Below are positions 37,010 to 44,500 of a stretch of DNA of 64,000 nt, piece after piece (the stretch's first letter is position 1; each line of letters starts with the position of its first letter). This DNA is from CAYGYG01 sp964354155 (GTDB taxonomy: Bacteria > Hydrothermota > Tepidihabitantia > SM23-42 > CAYGYG01), in the NCBI GenBank assembly GCA_964354155.1, contig CAYGYG010000006.1, positions 62,001 through 126,000 of the forward strand. The letters run 5' to 3'. A model generated the notes under the pieces. That model worked only from the letters and a program-made list of their open reading frames with translations, was not told the DNA's origin and did no database searches. A program made the position numbers and the translations under genes.

Positions 37010-37129
37010 ATGAAAGAGATCACAAGAACCTTCTTTTCAGACAACGACGCGACCGGCTGGCCAAGACACGGCGCCAGGTGCGTCCGAAAGGGTATCAGAG
37101 GAGCGGCGGGGACGGTGGGTATCGGGTGA
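37010..37129 (+). CDS. 39-aa ORF between B2 and N, possible precursor peptide
   Basis: ATG 37010 follows a GAGGA site at good distance, 9 bases after the B2 stop. The frame ends at 37129, one base before the next start codon, an operon-like packing that suggests real translation. The product begins MKEITRTFFSDNDATGWP and is then basic and glycine-rich, with a single Cys (GARCVRKG) and an AGTVGIG end. It has no YxxP leader motif, and no Asp/Glu after the glycines that could close a lasso ring. It may be a precursor of another kind, a small accessory protein, or only a spacer. No homologous family is recognised. Confidence 0.4.
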   Translation: MKEITRTFFSDNDATGWPRHGARCVRKGIRGAAGTVGIG

Positions 37130-37130
37130 C

Positions 37131-38228
37131 ATGCTCGAAGACCTAAGGCTTGACCGTCTGCATTCGAGTTTCCTTAGGAGTGGGCGTGGATGGGAGGAGT
37201 TCTATGTTTGGGCCAAAGACAACCGAATTACCCCGATACTTTACTGGCAGGCAAAGCACAACCCGAACCGGGTACATTATCCCCCGTGGCTTTTCAGCCG
37301 GCTGAAAGACCATTTCACCGAAAGCTCAATCCGAAACCTCGTTCTGCTGCAGGAGTCCGAGCGTGTCCGGAACCGGTTGAAGGCGGCCCGTATCGAGGTG
37401 ATTCCCCTCAAGGGAGTAGTGCTGGCGACCACGGTCTATCCGGATCCGGGACTGCGGCCTTTCTCCGATATCGACCTGCTGATTCACAAGTCGGACTTGG
37501 CCGCGGCGAAGCGCTTGCTGCTTGATGAAGGCTACTGCGCGGTACCGGTGCTGCGCAACGGCTTTGCCGAGGACTACACCAACACGGTCTCTTTCGTGAG
37601 AGAAGCACCCGGTTTTCCCATCGTGATCGAAGTCCATTGGCATCTTGTCTATTTCCCGACGTACGTACCATTCTTGAAGATCGGTGAATTCTGGGCGACG
37701 GCGCAGGCGGGCCGGATCAACGACTGCGAGATGCTCACCTTGAGGCCTGAATACCACCTGGTTCAATTGTGCCTGCATTATTACTTGCACGCGGCTTGCT
37801 ACCTGATCTGGCTGATTGACATCGCCCTCTTCATCAACCGGAACCGGCCGGTGATTGACTGGACCGAAGTGATGCGCGTCGCGCGGCGCTTCAGGATTGA
37901 AGAAGCAGTGACCGAGGTCTTAGGGGCAGTCAGTTCGGCTTTCGGGGTGGCCATCCCGCTGCCGCAGCCGGATGTGAATCACCGCGGATTCGACCCCCGT
38001 ACGGCCGCGCTCCGCATCATCAGCCGCAATCCTGATCATACCGGCCTGGCCTCGCTTCTGAATCTCCTTTTTGTTCCGAAGCTTGCGGACAAATTCTACT
38101 TCCTGGCGGCAAGCCTCTTTCCCCAGGGCTTTCAACGAACTACAGGTTTTACAGGACTTATGAAGAAGCTCAGGCGGGCGACCAACGAGCTGGGGCAACA
38201 CTTTATAGGTTCGATGCGTAAGTCTTGA
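37131..38228 (+). CDS. NTP_transf_5-family nucleotidyltransferase (N)
   Basis: A 365-aa product. The signature is VIPLKGVVLATTVYPDPG followed by RPFSDIDLLIHKSDLAAAKR: the KG...YPDPG...DIDLLV pattern of the NTP_transf_5 fold, with the paired Asp as metal ligands. An EVHWHLVYF motif and a helical C-terminal half follow, as in family members. Such genes are recurrent neighbours of PqqD/B2/HprK genes in lasso-like clusters, where they are suspected to modify the peptide or a carrier; the reaction is not established. The ATG lies one base after the stop of the 39-codon ORF. It is the last gene of the operon; no transporter or cyclase follows before the gap. Confidence 0.85.
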   Translation: MLEDLRLDRLHSSFLRSGRGWEEFYVWAKDNRITPILYWQAKHNPNRVHYPPWLFSRLKDHFTESSIRNLVLLQESERVRNRLKAARIEVIPLKGVVLATTVYPDPGLRPFSDIDLLIHKSDLAAAKRLLLDEGYCAVPVLRNGFAEDYTNTVSFVREAPGFPIVIEVHWHLVYFPTYVPFLKIGEFWATAQAGRINDCEMLTLRPEYHLVQLCLHYYLHAACYLIWLIDIALFINRNRPVIDWTEVMRVARRFRIEEAVTEVLGAVSSAFGVAIPLPQPDVNHRGFDPRTAALRIISRNPDHTGLASLLNLLFVPKLADKFYFLAASLFPQGFQRTTGFTGLMKKLRRATNELGQHFIGSMRKS

Positions 38229-38285
38229 TTTTGCAGGACATAAAATCCAGCACGCCATTCTCGCCGGAGCTCTCTCACCAACTGC

Positions 38286-38313
38286 TTGACAAACATAAAC
38301 ATTTGGATATAAT
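38286..38313 (+). promoter_or_regulatory. Promoter upstream of tRNA-Val
   Basis: TTGACA at 38286-38291, 16 bases, TATAAT at 38308-38313. It directly precedes the duplicated 55-base segment at the assembly gap; once the gap is collapsed the tRNA would start about 60 bases downstream. Confidence 0.75.
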
Positions 38314-38517
38314 ATGATGTCTAAATTCCGGGGTTTTTGAAGCGGATAATAAAACAGAGCTANNNNNNNNNNNNNNNNNNNNNNNNNNNNNNNNNNNNNN
38401 NNNNNNNNNNNNNNNNNNNNNNNNNNNNNNNNNNNNNNNNNNNNNNNNNNNNNNNNNNNNNNTATAATATGATGTCTAAATTCCGGGGTTTTTGAAGCGG
38501 ATAATAAAACAGAGCTA
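38308..38517. other. 100-N scaffold gap flanked by an identical 55-base sequence
   Basis: N runs from 38363 to 38462. The 55 bases before it (38308-38362) and after it (38463-38517) are identical. This is the expected footprint of two contigs that overlap by an assembler k-mer but were scaffolded instead of merged, so the gap may contain nothing. Confidence 0.9.
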
Positions 38518-38527
38518 TTGTCGTGCC

Positions 38528-38601
38528 GGGCGAATAGCTCAGACGGCGAGAGCGCCTCTCTTACAAGGAGGAGGTCACCCGTTCAAATCGGGTTTCGCCC
38601 A
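38528..38601 (+). tRNA. tRNA-Val (TAC)
   Basis: Acceptor arm GGGCGAA (38528-38534) pairs with TTCGCCC (38594-38600), discriminator A. The anticodon stem CCTCT/GGAGG encloses CTTACAA, giving TAC. T-arm GTTCAAATC is present. CCA is not encoded. Confidence 0.95.
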
Positions 38602-38797
38602 TATCATAACCACGAGGTTCAAGACCCGACATGATCGGCCGGTGTTAGAACCGCAGTCTTCTGGTGTCAGCCTCGCCCTTGTTGGTGCGCCGGAACGGCG
38701 CAACGTATTAAAGTATTGACCAAGACTGCTGGGCGGTCGCAGTTGTGAGTTTTTTTGTGACGAATTCAGAAGGACGACAAACAATAAGGAGGTATTG

Positions 38798-39088
38798 ATG
38801 AAGGTAAGACCACTACACGACCATATTCTGGTTGAAAGGGTGGAAGAAGAAACCAGGAAAGGCAGCATCATCATCCCGGATACGGCAAAGGAGAAACCTC
38901 AACAGGGCAAGGTGATCGCGGTCGGCGAAGGCAAGCGCGACGAGAACGGCAAGCGCATCCCGTTGGATGTGAAAAAGGGCGATATCATCCTGTTCGGAAA
39001 ATACGGGGGAACCGAAGTGCCTGTCGGCGACAAAGAGCTGCTGATACTGCGTGAGGAAGACGTCCTCGGCGTAATCGAAAAAGAGTAG
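38798..39088 (+). CDS. groES: Co-chaperonin GroES
   Basis: A 96-aa protein of standard length. It starts at ATG 38798, after GGAGG with five bases spacing; the preceding in-frame TTG is not needed. The sequence has the family landmarks: VRPLHDHILVERVEEE, the mobile loop KGSIIIPDTAKEKPQQG and the end DVLGVIEKE. It forms the heptameric lid of the GroEL chamber in the cytoplasm. The groEL gene follows 16 bases later. No CIRCE element (TTAGCACTC-N9-GAGTGCTAA) is visible between tRNA-Val and groES, so HrcA-type control is not supported here. The 150 bases upstream show no clear promoter of the window's usual kind, so transcription may also enter from the tRNA side. Confidence 0.97.
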   Translation: MKVRPLHDHILVERVEEETRKGSIIIPDTAKEKPQQGKVIAVGEGKRDENGKRIPLDVKKGDIILFGKYGGTEVPVGDKELLILREEDVLGVIEKE

Positions 39089-39104
39089 ATAAGGAGGAAA
39101 TAAG

Positions 39105-40736
39105 ATGCCTGCAAAGCAGATAAGATTTGATGAAGAGGCGCGGCGCTCGATTCTAAGGGGCGTCGAGATCCTTTCCAAGGCGGTCGCGGTCACGCTGGGG
39201 CCGAAAGGCCGGAACGTTATTCTGGAGAAGAAATTTGGTGCTCCGACCATCACCAAGGACGGTGTTACGGTTGCCAAAGAGATCGAATTGAAGGACAAGT
39301 TCGAGAATGTCGGCGCCCAGATGGTCAAGGAAGTTGCCTCCAAGACGAGCGAAGTCGCCGGCGACGGGACAACCACGGCAACCATTCTGGCCGAAGCCAT
39401 CTACCGCGAAGGACTCAAGACGATCACGGCCGGAGCCAACGCCATGGAAGTGAAGAAGGGGATCGACAAATCGGTCGAGGTGATTGTCGCTGAATTGAAG
39501 AAGCTTTCCAAGCCGGTCAAGGGCCGCACCGAGATCGCCCAGGTCGCGACGATATCCGCTAACAACGACGAATCGATCGGCAACCTTATTGCCGACGCGA
39601 TGGAGAAGGTCGGCAAAGACGGCGTGATCACGGTCGAAGAGGCCAAGAGCATGGAGACCTCGCTGGAAGTGGTCGAAGGCATGCAGTTTGACCGCGGTTA
39701 TCTTTCGCCGTACTTTGTCACCAATGCCGAGCGTATGGAGTGCATCCTGGAGGACGCCTACATTCTGCTCTATGAGAAGAAGATCAGCGCGATGAAGGAT
39801 TTCCTGCCGGTGCTGGAGAAGATCGCCCAGAAAGGCCATCCCCTGGTTATCGTCGCCGAGGAAGTGGAAGGTGAGGCCCTGGCGACGTTGGTCGTCAACA
39901 AGATCCGCGGCACCTTGCAGTGCTGCGCGGTCAAGGCGCCCGGCTACGGCGAGCGGCGTCGCGCGATGCTCGAAGATATCGCGACCTTGACCAACGGCAA
40001 GCTGATTTCCGAAGACCTCGGTCTTAAGCTCGAGAACGTTCAGGTCGGCGACCTCGGTCAGGCAAAACGCATTACGATCGACAAGGACAACACGACGATC
40101 GTCGAGGGATCGGGGAAGAAGTCGGACCTGCAGGCAAGGATTTCCCAGCTCAAGCTCCAGATTGAAGAGACGAAGTCCGACTATGACAAGGAAAAGCTGC
40201 AGGAACGCCTGGCCAAGCTCTCGGGCGGGGTTGCGGTCATCAATGTCGGCGCCGCCACCGAAATCGAAATGAAGGAAAAGAAGGCGCGCGTTGAGGATGC
40301 TCTGCACGCCACACGCGCTGCGGTGGAAGAAGGCATTGTGCCGGGGGGCGGGGTTGCCTATCTCCGCTGCCTGGGGGGTCTGGAAAAGATGAAACTTGAG
40401 GGCGACCAGAAAATCGGTGTCAACATCGTGCGCCGGTCGCTTGAAGAGCCGATTCGCCAGCTCTCCCAGAACGCCGGCTACGAAGGCTCGATCGTGGTCG
40501 AACGGGTCAAGAAAGAAACGGGCGGCAACGGCTTCAACGTGCTGACCGAAGAGTACGAAGACCTGGTGGCGGCGGGCGTCATCGACCCGACGAAAGTGAC
40601 CAGGACGGCGCTGCAGAACGCGGCCAGTATCGCCGCGCTCCTCGTCACGACCGAAGCGGTGGTAGTTGAGATTCCCGAAGAGGAAAAATCACCGCCCATG
40701 CCTCCGGGTGGCGGTGGCTACGGCGGCGAGTACTAA
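39105..40736 (+). CDS. groEL: Chaperonin GroEL
   Basis: A 543-aa protein of full length, starting at ATG 39105 after AAGGAGG. Landmarks include VTLGPKGRNVILEKKFG, the ATP-site AGDGTTTATILAEAI, GGVAVINVGAATEIEMKEKK and GIVPGGGVAYLR. It folds client proteins with GroES in the cytoplasm. The C-terminus is MPPGGGGYGGEY instead of the usual GGM repeats, a feature seen in some candidate phyla and useful as a lineage hint. It forms a two-gene operon with groES and ends in a strong terminator 18 bases after the stop. Nothing suggests a divergent or duplicated copy. Confidence 0.98.
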   Translation: MPAKQIRFDEEARRSILRGVEILSKAVAVTLGPKGRNVILEKKFGAPTITKDGVTVAKEIELKDKFENVGAQMVKEVASKTSEVAGDGTTTATILAEAIYREGLKTITAGANAMEVKKGIDKSVEVIVAELKKLSKPVKGRTEIAQVATISANNDESIGNLIADAMEKVGKDGVITVEEAKSMETSLEVVEGMQFDRGYLSPYFVTNAERMECILEDAYILLYEKKISAMKDFLPVLEKIAQKGHPLVIVAEEVEGEALATLVVNKIRGTLQCCAVKAPGYGERRRAMLEDIATLTNGKLISEDLGLKLENVQVGDLGQAKRITIDKDNTTIVEGSGKKSDLQARISQLKLQIEETKSDYDKEKLQERLAKLSGGVAVINVGAATEIEMKEKKARVEDALHATRAAVEEGIVPGGGVAYLRCLGGLEKMKLEGDQKIGVNIVRRSLEEPIRQLSQNAGYEGSIVVERVKKETGGNGFNVLTEEYEDLVAAGVIDPTKVTRTALQNAASIAALLVTTEAVVVEIPEEEKSPPMPPGGGGYGGEY

Positions 40737-40753
40737 TCGCCAGAAGTGTGAAG

Positions 40754-40784
40754 AAAGGGGCCGTAACGGCCCCTTTCTCTTTTG
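40754..40784 (+). terminator. Rho-independent terminator of groES-groEL
   Basis: AAAGGGGCCG (40754-40763), loop TAA, CGGCCCCTTT (40767-40776), then TCTCTTTT. A second perfect stem GGGAGCCCTG/CAGGGCTCCC follows at 40784-40813 but is trailed by A residues. Confidence 0.88.
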
Positions 40785-40824
40785 GGAGCCCTGAACGTTC
40801 TTGCAGGGCTCCCAAAAAAACCCC

Positions 40825-40852
40825 TTTACAAAATTAGAATATTAGATAAAAT
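40825..40852 (+). promoter_or_regulatory. Promoter of the MBL-fold hydrolase gene
   Basis: TTTACA at 40825-40830, 16 bases, TAAAAT at 40847-40852. Confidence 0.6.
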
Positions 40853-40938
40853 TGTCGAGCCGAACACGATCGGCCATGAAACAACCTGCGGCGATTCGGT
40901 CGGGCGTCAGTTGGAATGTAGTGTAAAAAGGAGGCCTT

Positions 40939-41796
40939 TTGAAAATCAGGTTCTGGGGCACGCGAGGGTCGATTCCATGCGCTGGTCCTGATACGGTAAA
41001 ATACGGGGGCAACACGACCTGTATTGAAGTCCGGGGCAATGACCGGGAGATAATCGTAATCGATGCGGGTACGGGAATACGCCCGCTGGGCGGGAAACTT
41101 CTGGAAGAGCTTGCCGGCATTCCGGGGAAGGATCCGTGCGTTGCGCACCTGCTCTTCACTCATTTCCACTGGGATCACATTCAGGGGTTCCCCTTTTTCC
41201 GGCCGGTGTTCAGCGACCGGTTCGTGTTCAAGGTGTACGGGCACCCGGATAAGTCAGTTGGTGTAAGGCAGACCCTGGCCGATCAGATCCGAGCGCCGTA
41301 TCTGCCATTTCTGTTTGAGCACCTGAGGGCGAAATTCGAATTCAAGGATATCAATCGCGAATCATTTTCAATCGGTGATGTCGAAATCAGCACAATTCCA
41401 ACCAATCATCCCAACGGAGCGATTGGGTACCGGATTGCCGAGGGCAGCAAGACCTTCGTATTACTGACCGACAACGAGCTTTATATGCAGAAAGAGATTA
41501 CGCCTTACGATGATTTCGTCGATTTCTGCGATGGGGCGACCCTGCTGATTCATGATGCTCAGTGGGACGATGAGGAAGCAAAGAAGTATCCGACCTGGGG
41601 CCATTCCTCATACAATCAAGTGATCGAACTGGCCGGTAAGGCCAAAGTCAAGGCCGTCGGTTTCACCCACCACGATCCCTATCACAGCGACCAGTGGATC
41701 GACAAGATGGTTCGGAAGACAAGAGGTCTGGTGAAGAAGACCAAGGTCAAAGTCACGTGTTTTGCGGCACGGGAAGGGCTCATCTACGAGCTGTAG
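40939..41796 (+). CDS. MBL-fold metallo-hydrolase
   Basis: A 285-aa product from TTG 40939, supported by an AAAAGGAGG site four bases upstream. The opening MKIRFWGTRGSIP and YGGNTTCIEV place it in the subgroup of metallo-beta-lactamase-fold phosphodiesterase-like proteins near PhnP and cyclic-nucleotide hydrolases. The metal site HFHWDH gives His75-x-His77-x-Asp79-His80, with further ligands in TNHPNGAIGYR, TDNE, HDAQWDD and GFTHHDPYH. It lacks the extra domains of RNase J/Z. The substrate cannot be fixed from sequence; a phosphodiester is likely. It is a single-gene unit between the groEL terminator and its own terminator. Confidence 0.85.
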   Translation: MKIRFWGTRGSIPCAGPDTVKYGGNTTCIEVRGNDREIIVIDAGTGIRPLGGKLLEELAGIPGKDPCVAHLLFTHFHWDHIQGFPFFRPVFSDRFVFKVYGHPDKSVGVRQTLADQIRAPYLPFLFEHLRAKFEFKDINRESFSIGDVEISTIPTNHPNGAIGYRIAEGSKTFVLLTDNELYMQKEITPYDDFVDFCDGATLLIHDAQWDDEEAKKYPTWGHSSYNQVIELAGKAKVKAVGFTHHDPYHSDQWIDKMVRKTRGLVKKTKVKVTCFAAREGLIYEL

Positions 41797-41918
41797 GTCC
41801 TACATGATTTGCAGTCACGGCCCAAAACAGCTGATATTTCAGATAGTTCTTTGAATGATAAATCGGCTTCAACGATAAACCTTTGCCCGGACCTTCTGTC
41901 TAATCAATAACTCCCCCT

Positions 41919-41957
41919 CCCGGTCGCGGCCTTCGGGCTGCGGCCGGGTGGTTTTTT
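41919..41957 (+). terminator. Rho-independent terminator
   Basis: A 13-base arm at 41919-41931 pairs, with two G-U wobbles, to 41936-41948 across a TTCG loop, and a TGG spacer is followed by a seven-T run. Confidence 0.85.
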
Positions 41958-41997
41958 TATGGCGTTAGGCCGGATTACAGACACCAGCCCCGGGGGA

Positions 41998-42026
41998 TTG
42001 ACAACCTCCGATTTATCCAGTATAAT
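41998..42026 (+). promoter_or_regulatory. Consensus promoter of lepB
   Basis: TTGACA at 41998-42003, 17 bases, TATAAT at 42021-42026: both hexamers perfect. The transcript should begin at about 42033-42034, on the lepB start codon. Confidence 0.85.
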
Positions 42027-42033
42027 GAACGAG

Positions 42034-42744
42034 ATGCCGAAGAAGAGAATAGATCGTTATGTGCAGAGCGTCTGGTCTTGGGTCCAGGTCATTTTCTTTG
42101 TTCTGATACTGCGCGCCCTGATCATCCAGGCCTACGTGATTCCAACGCCGTCGATGGAGGATACGCTCTTGGTCGGTGATGCCCTGCTCGTGAACCGGTT
42201 TGTTTACGGCGTCAAGTTTCCCGGCAGCAACGCCAACATTATCCCGGGACGGATGCCCCGGCGCAACGAGATAATCGTCTTCAAATTCCCTTTTGAGAAC
42301 CGCGATTTCGTGAAACGGTGTATCGCGATTGCCGGCGATACGGTGGAGATAAGAGACAAGGTTGTCTACATCAACAATCGGCCGGTGGATGAATCTTTTG
42401 CCTACTACCGTGACGACAGGGTTTTCCCGCGGGTGGAGGTCGATCGAGAATACTTCCAGCGGCTCTGGGAGAACGCCCAGGCCGGCGACTACTACTCACC
42501 GGCGATCCGGGACAATTTCGGGCCCGTGGTCGTTCCGGAAGACAACGTTTTCGCGATGGGTGACAACCGCGACAACTCGCTTGATTGTCGATTCTGGGGG
42601 CCCCTCCACCGGAAGTATCTCAGAGGCAAGCCGCTCTTCATCTACTTCTCTTTTGATTTCCCGGGCGGTTCGAATATGTTTGACGTGTTCAAAGTCTGGA
42701 CCTGGCGGGCGATACGGCTGGTACGCATCGGCCGTCTGGTCTAG
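42034..42744 (+). CDS. lepB: Signal peptidase I
   Basis: With ATG 42034 the protein has 236 aa. A longer frame from 41959 would run through the promoter and is rejected; ATG 42025 lies inside the -10 box. After one membrane segment (VQVIFFVLILRALII) come box B IPTPSMEDTL with Ser40, and VKRCIAIAGD with Lys94, the catalytic dyad, then GDNRDNSLDCRFWGPL of box E. It cleaves signal peptides of exported preproteins at the outer face of the inner membrane and would serve the many secreted products in this window. There is no Shine-Dalgarno site, and the promoter predicts initiation at the start codon, so the message looks leaderless. Confidence 0.93.
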   Translation: MPKKRIDRYVQSVWSWVQVIFFVLILRALIIQAYVIPTPSMEDTLLVGDALLVNRFVYGVKFPGSNANIIPGRMPRRNEIIVFKFPFENRDFVKRCIAIAGDTVEIRDKVVYINNRPVDESFAYYRDDRVFPRVEVDREYFQRLWENAQAGDYYSPAIRDNFGPVVVPEDNVFAMGDNRDNSLDCRFWGPLHRKYLRGKPLFIYFSFDFPGGSNMFDVFKVWTWRAIRLVRIGRLV

Positions 42745-42943
42745 ACTAATACAAACGCATTAAGTGCCATGACAGTGTCATTGCGAGCGATCCGCCTCAG
42801 GCGGGACGCGAGGCAATCCCCCTTTACTTCCCCCTTTCGTAAAGGGGGATATAGGGGGATTTGAGATTGCGGAGACTGTTCCGAGCGTAAGCGAGGAATC
42901 ACGCTCTTCGGAATGACAATTCAGCTAATGCGTTTGTATTAGT
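42745..42943. mobile_element. 199-bp MITE-like element with 18-bp perfect terminal inverted repeats
   Basis: The left end ACTAATACAAACGCATTA (42745-42762) is the exact reverse complement of 42926-42943. Inside are a GTCATTGCGAG-type module (from 42777, closing with GGAATGACA near 42910), a CCGCCTCAGGCGG palindrome and a CCCCCTTTCGTAAAGGGGG hairpin. It encodes nothing. It starts directly after the lepB stop codon, and its right end contains the stop of the convergent gene at 42939. Confidence 0.75.
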
Positions 42944-43385
42944 ATTGCGCGTAGCTGACTACCCACTCCCTTCCGTTCTTGACTAATACGAGCACCACGT
43001 CCGCCGGACGGATGCCGCCGAGCACAACACCCTTTTCGCCTTCGACCTGCGCGAAGATCCTGACCCGAAGCGAACAGAGCGCGCCCGGCCTCGGTGCCCG
43101 CTGATCGATTCGTACCGAGCCGAACCTCATCATGATTTCGATGCTATCGGCCTCGGTGAAGAAGTTATCGATATCACTCTTGATTGTTGTCCGGTCATTA
43201 CCGTGGTCATCTCGAAACTCGGGGGCGAGGCGGCGCATAAGCGCGTCGGGCTGCTCATGTTCCAGCGCGCGCCGGGCATGATCCACGACACGCCGGACGC
43301 GGTCGGCCTCGGTGACGAAAACGAATCGGCGCGACAGCAACACTGCGACGGCGATGACAATGACAACGAGGAGGTACTTCTTCAA
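42939..43385 (-). CDS. Membrane-anchored hypothetical protein, NTF2-like
   Basis: A 148-aa product from TTG 43385, overlapping the stop of the upstream M23 gene (TTGA). An N-terminal membrane anchor or signal (YLLVVIVIAVAVLL) is followed by a helix-rich then strand-rich domain: VRRVVDHARRALEHEQPDAL, LAPEFRDDHGNDRTTIK, IDNFFTEADSI and long strands ending WVVSYAQY. This order fits small SnoaL/NTF2-like domains found in envelope proteins, but no catalytic residues can be named. It is cotranslated with the M23 peptidase, suggesting a shared role in the envelope. Its stop codon lies inside the terminal repeat of the adjoining 199-bp element, so the last residues may have been set by that insertion. 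Confidence 0.65.
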   Translation of the reverse strand: MKKYLLVVIVIAVAVLLSRRFVFVTEADRVRRVVDHARRALEHEQPDALMRRLAPEFRDDHGNDRTTIKSDIDNFFTEADSIEIMMRFGSVRIDQRAPRPGALCSLRVRIFAQVEGEKGVVLGGIRPADVVLVLVKNGREWVVSYAQY

Positions 43386-44299
43386 TCAGTAATCGTGGTC
43401 TGTTGAATGATGTATCGTGTTGGGTTGGTGGTGGCACCGGCAACGCGCACCTCGTAGTGGCAGTGCGGTCCGGTGGCGCGGCCGGTTTCCCCAACCGTCG
43501 CAATCAAATCACCGCGTTTGACGCTCTGGCCGACTTGACAGAGGCCCGAAAGACAGTGCGCATAGTAAGTCTTGATGCCGTAGCCGTGGTCGATTTCAAC
43601 GGTCAGGCCGTAACCTTCGCGGTGGTCAATAGACTTGACGATCCCGTCGGCCGGGGCGACGATCGGCGTCCCCGGCGGCGCGGCAAGGTCAAGACCTTCA
43701 TGCATTCTCAAATAGCCGGTAAAAGGGTCGATCCTCATGCCGTAGCCGCTCATGTACCAGCCGTTGACCGGCAGAATCGACGGCGTATGGTCGCGCAGGT
43801 ACTCCCGGCCTTTCAGGTGACCGGCAATCTGCTCAAAGCTCTCGCGCTGCAACTTCGCTTCGGCCAGAAGCTGCTTGAGGGTAGAACTTACCGTGATGAC
43901 CTGATCGCGCATCTCCCCGCCCAGCACGGCCACGGTGGTGTCGTGTTGGAATCCGCCGACGCCCGTCTGTCTCACATCGCTGTTGATCAGCTCCAGGCCG
44001 GAATAGATTCTTAACTTGGCGTCGTACCTCTGAAGATCGGTCATCGACATGTCGAATTGGCGGCAGAGACTGTCGTATTTCTTGAGTTCGGTGCGGAGAA
44101 CATCATTCTCGCGGCGTAACTGAGACAGGCTTTTCTGATCAACGAGGCGATTCGTGTAGTCGGTCAGGATGATTACGAATGCGACGACGATCACCGCCGC
44201 GGCGCCGGCCATCATCCAGAGCACCAGTGTCGGCAGTGAGACGTTAAGGAGCCGGTTTTTCCTCCCGAAAACAAAGAATATGTCGATCTTAGATTTCAC
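43382..44299 (-). CDS. M23-family peptidoglycan endopeptidase (membrane-anchored)
   Basis: A 305-aa product from GTG 44299. The N-terminus is cytoplasmic and basic, followed by one membrane helix (VLWMMAGAAAVIVVAFVIIL), a coiled coil (about residues 55-100) and the LytM domain: His200-x3-Asp204 in HEGLDLAAP and His279-x-His281 in GPHCHYEVR, the zinc ligands and active site. The GYGMRIDPFTG segment is typical of family members that cleave cell-wall cross-links during growth. The promoter places the transcript start within two or three bases of GTG, so translation is probably leaderless. It shares an operon with the small anchored protein at 42939. Confidence 0.92.
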   Translation of the reverse strand: MKSKIDIFFVFGRKNRLLNVSLPTLVLWMMAGAAAVIVVAFVIILTDYTNRLVDQKSLSQLRRENDVLRTELKKYDSLCRQFDMSMTDLQRYDAKLRIYSGLELINSDVRQTGVGGFQHDTTVAVLGGEMRDQVITVSSTLKQLLAEAKLQRESFEQIAGHLKGREYLRDHTPSILPVNGWYMSGYGMRIDPFTGYLRMHEGLDLAAPPGTPIVAPADGIVKSIDHREGYGLTVEIDHGYGIKTYYAHCLSGLCQVGQSVKRGDLIATVGETGRATGPHCHYEVRVAGATTNPTRYIIQQTTITD

Positions 44300-44307
44300 G
44301 AGCTACA

Positions 44308-44335
44308 ATTATATCTTTATTGGGAAGTATGTCAA
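44308..44335 (-). promoter_or_regulatory. Consensus promoter of the M23 peptidase gene
   Basis: On the minus strand TTGACA (44335-44330), 16 bases, TATAAT (44313-44308). Confidence 0.85.
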
Positions 44336-44397
44336 CAATAAATATCGAAAAGTAACATGATGGCCAGGATGTCCAGAAAATACGGAGTCTTTGCATT

Positions 44398-44492
44398 CGT
44401 AGGGTCGGATTTTACATCCGACCGGGGTCTGTTTGGTGGCATGTAAAATGCCACCCTACGTTCTCTTGTAGCGTCGGATTTTATATCCGACC
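44398..44492. repeat. REPIN-like palindromic doublet plus a single module
   Basis: Outer arms CGTAGGGT (44398-44405) and ACCCTACG (44453-44460) enclose two hairpins, TCGGAT...ATCCGA and TGGCAT...ATGCCA. A further TCGGATTTTATATCCGA hairpin follows at about 44473-44490. The layout is the same as at 51651-51714 and 1253-1366. Confidence 0.85.
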
Positions 44493-44500
44493 AAAGCTAG

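Noticed and set aside
35536..38228. Complete lasso-peptide cluster
   Set aside because: No asparagine-synthetase-like cyclase, no ABC transporter and no precursor with leader YxxPxL plus a ring-forming Asp/Glu within the operon, so only an incomplete, lasso-like set can be claimed.
38602..38797. CIRCE operator upstream of groES
   Set aside because: Looked for TTAGCACTC and GAGTGCTAA; neither is present.
39153..40307. 384-codon ORF antisense to groEL
   Set aside because: It mirrors the codon pattern of groEL in the opposite strand; no domain, start signal or independent promoter.
40784..40813. Second terminator after groEL
   Set aside because: A perfect stem, but it is followed by A residues on the plus strand and preceded by them on the minus strand reading, so it lacks a T-tract in either direction.
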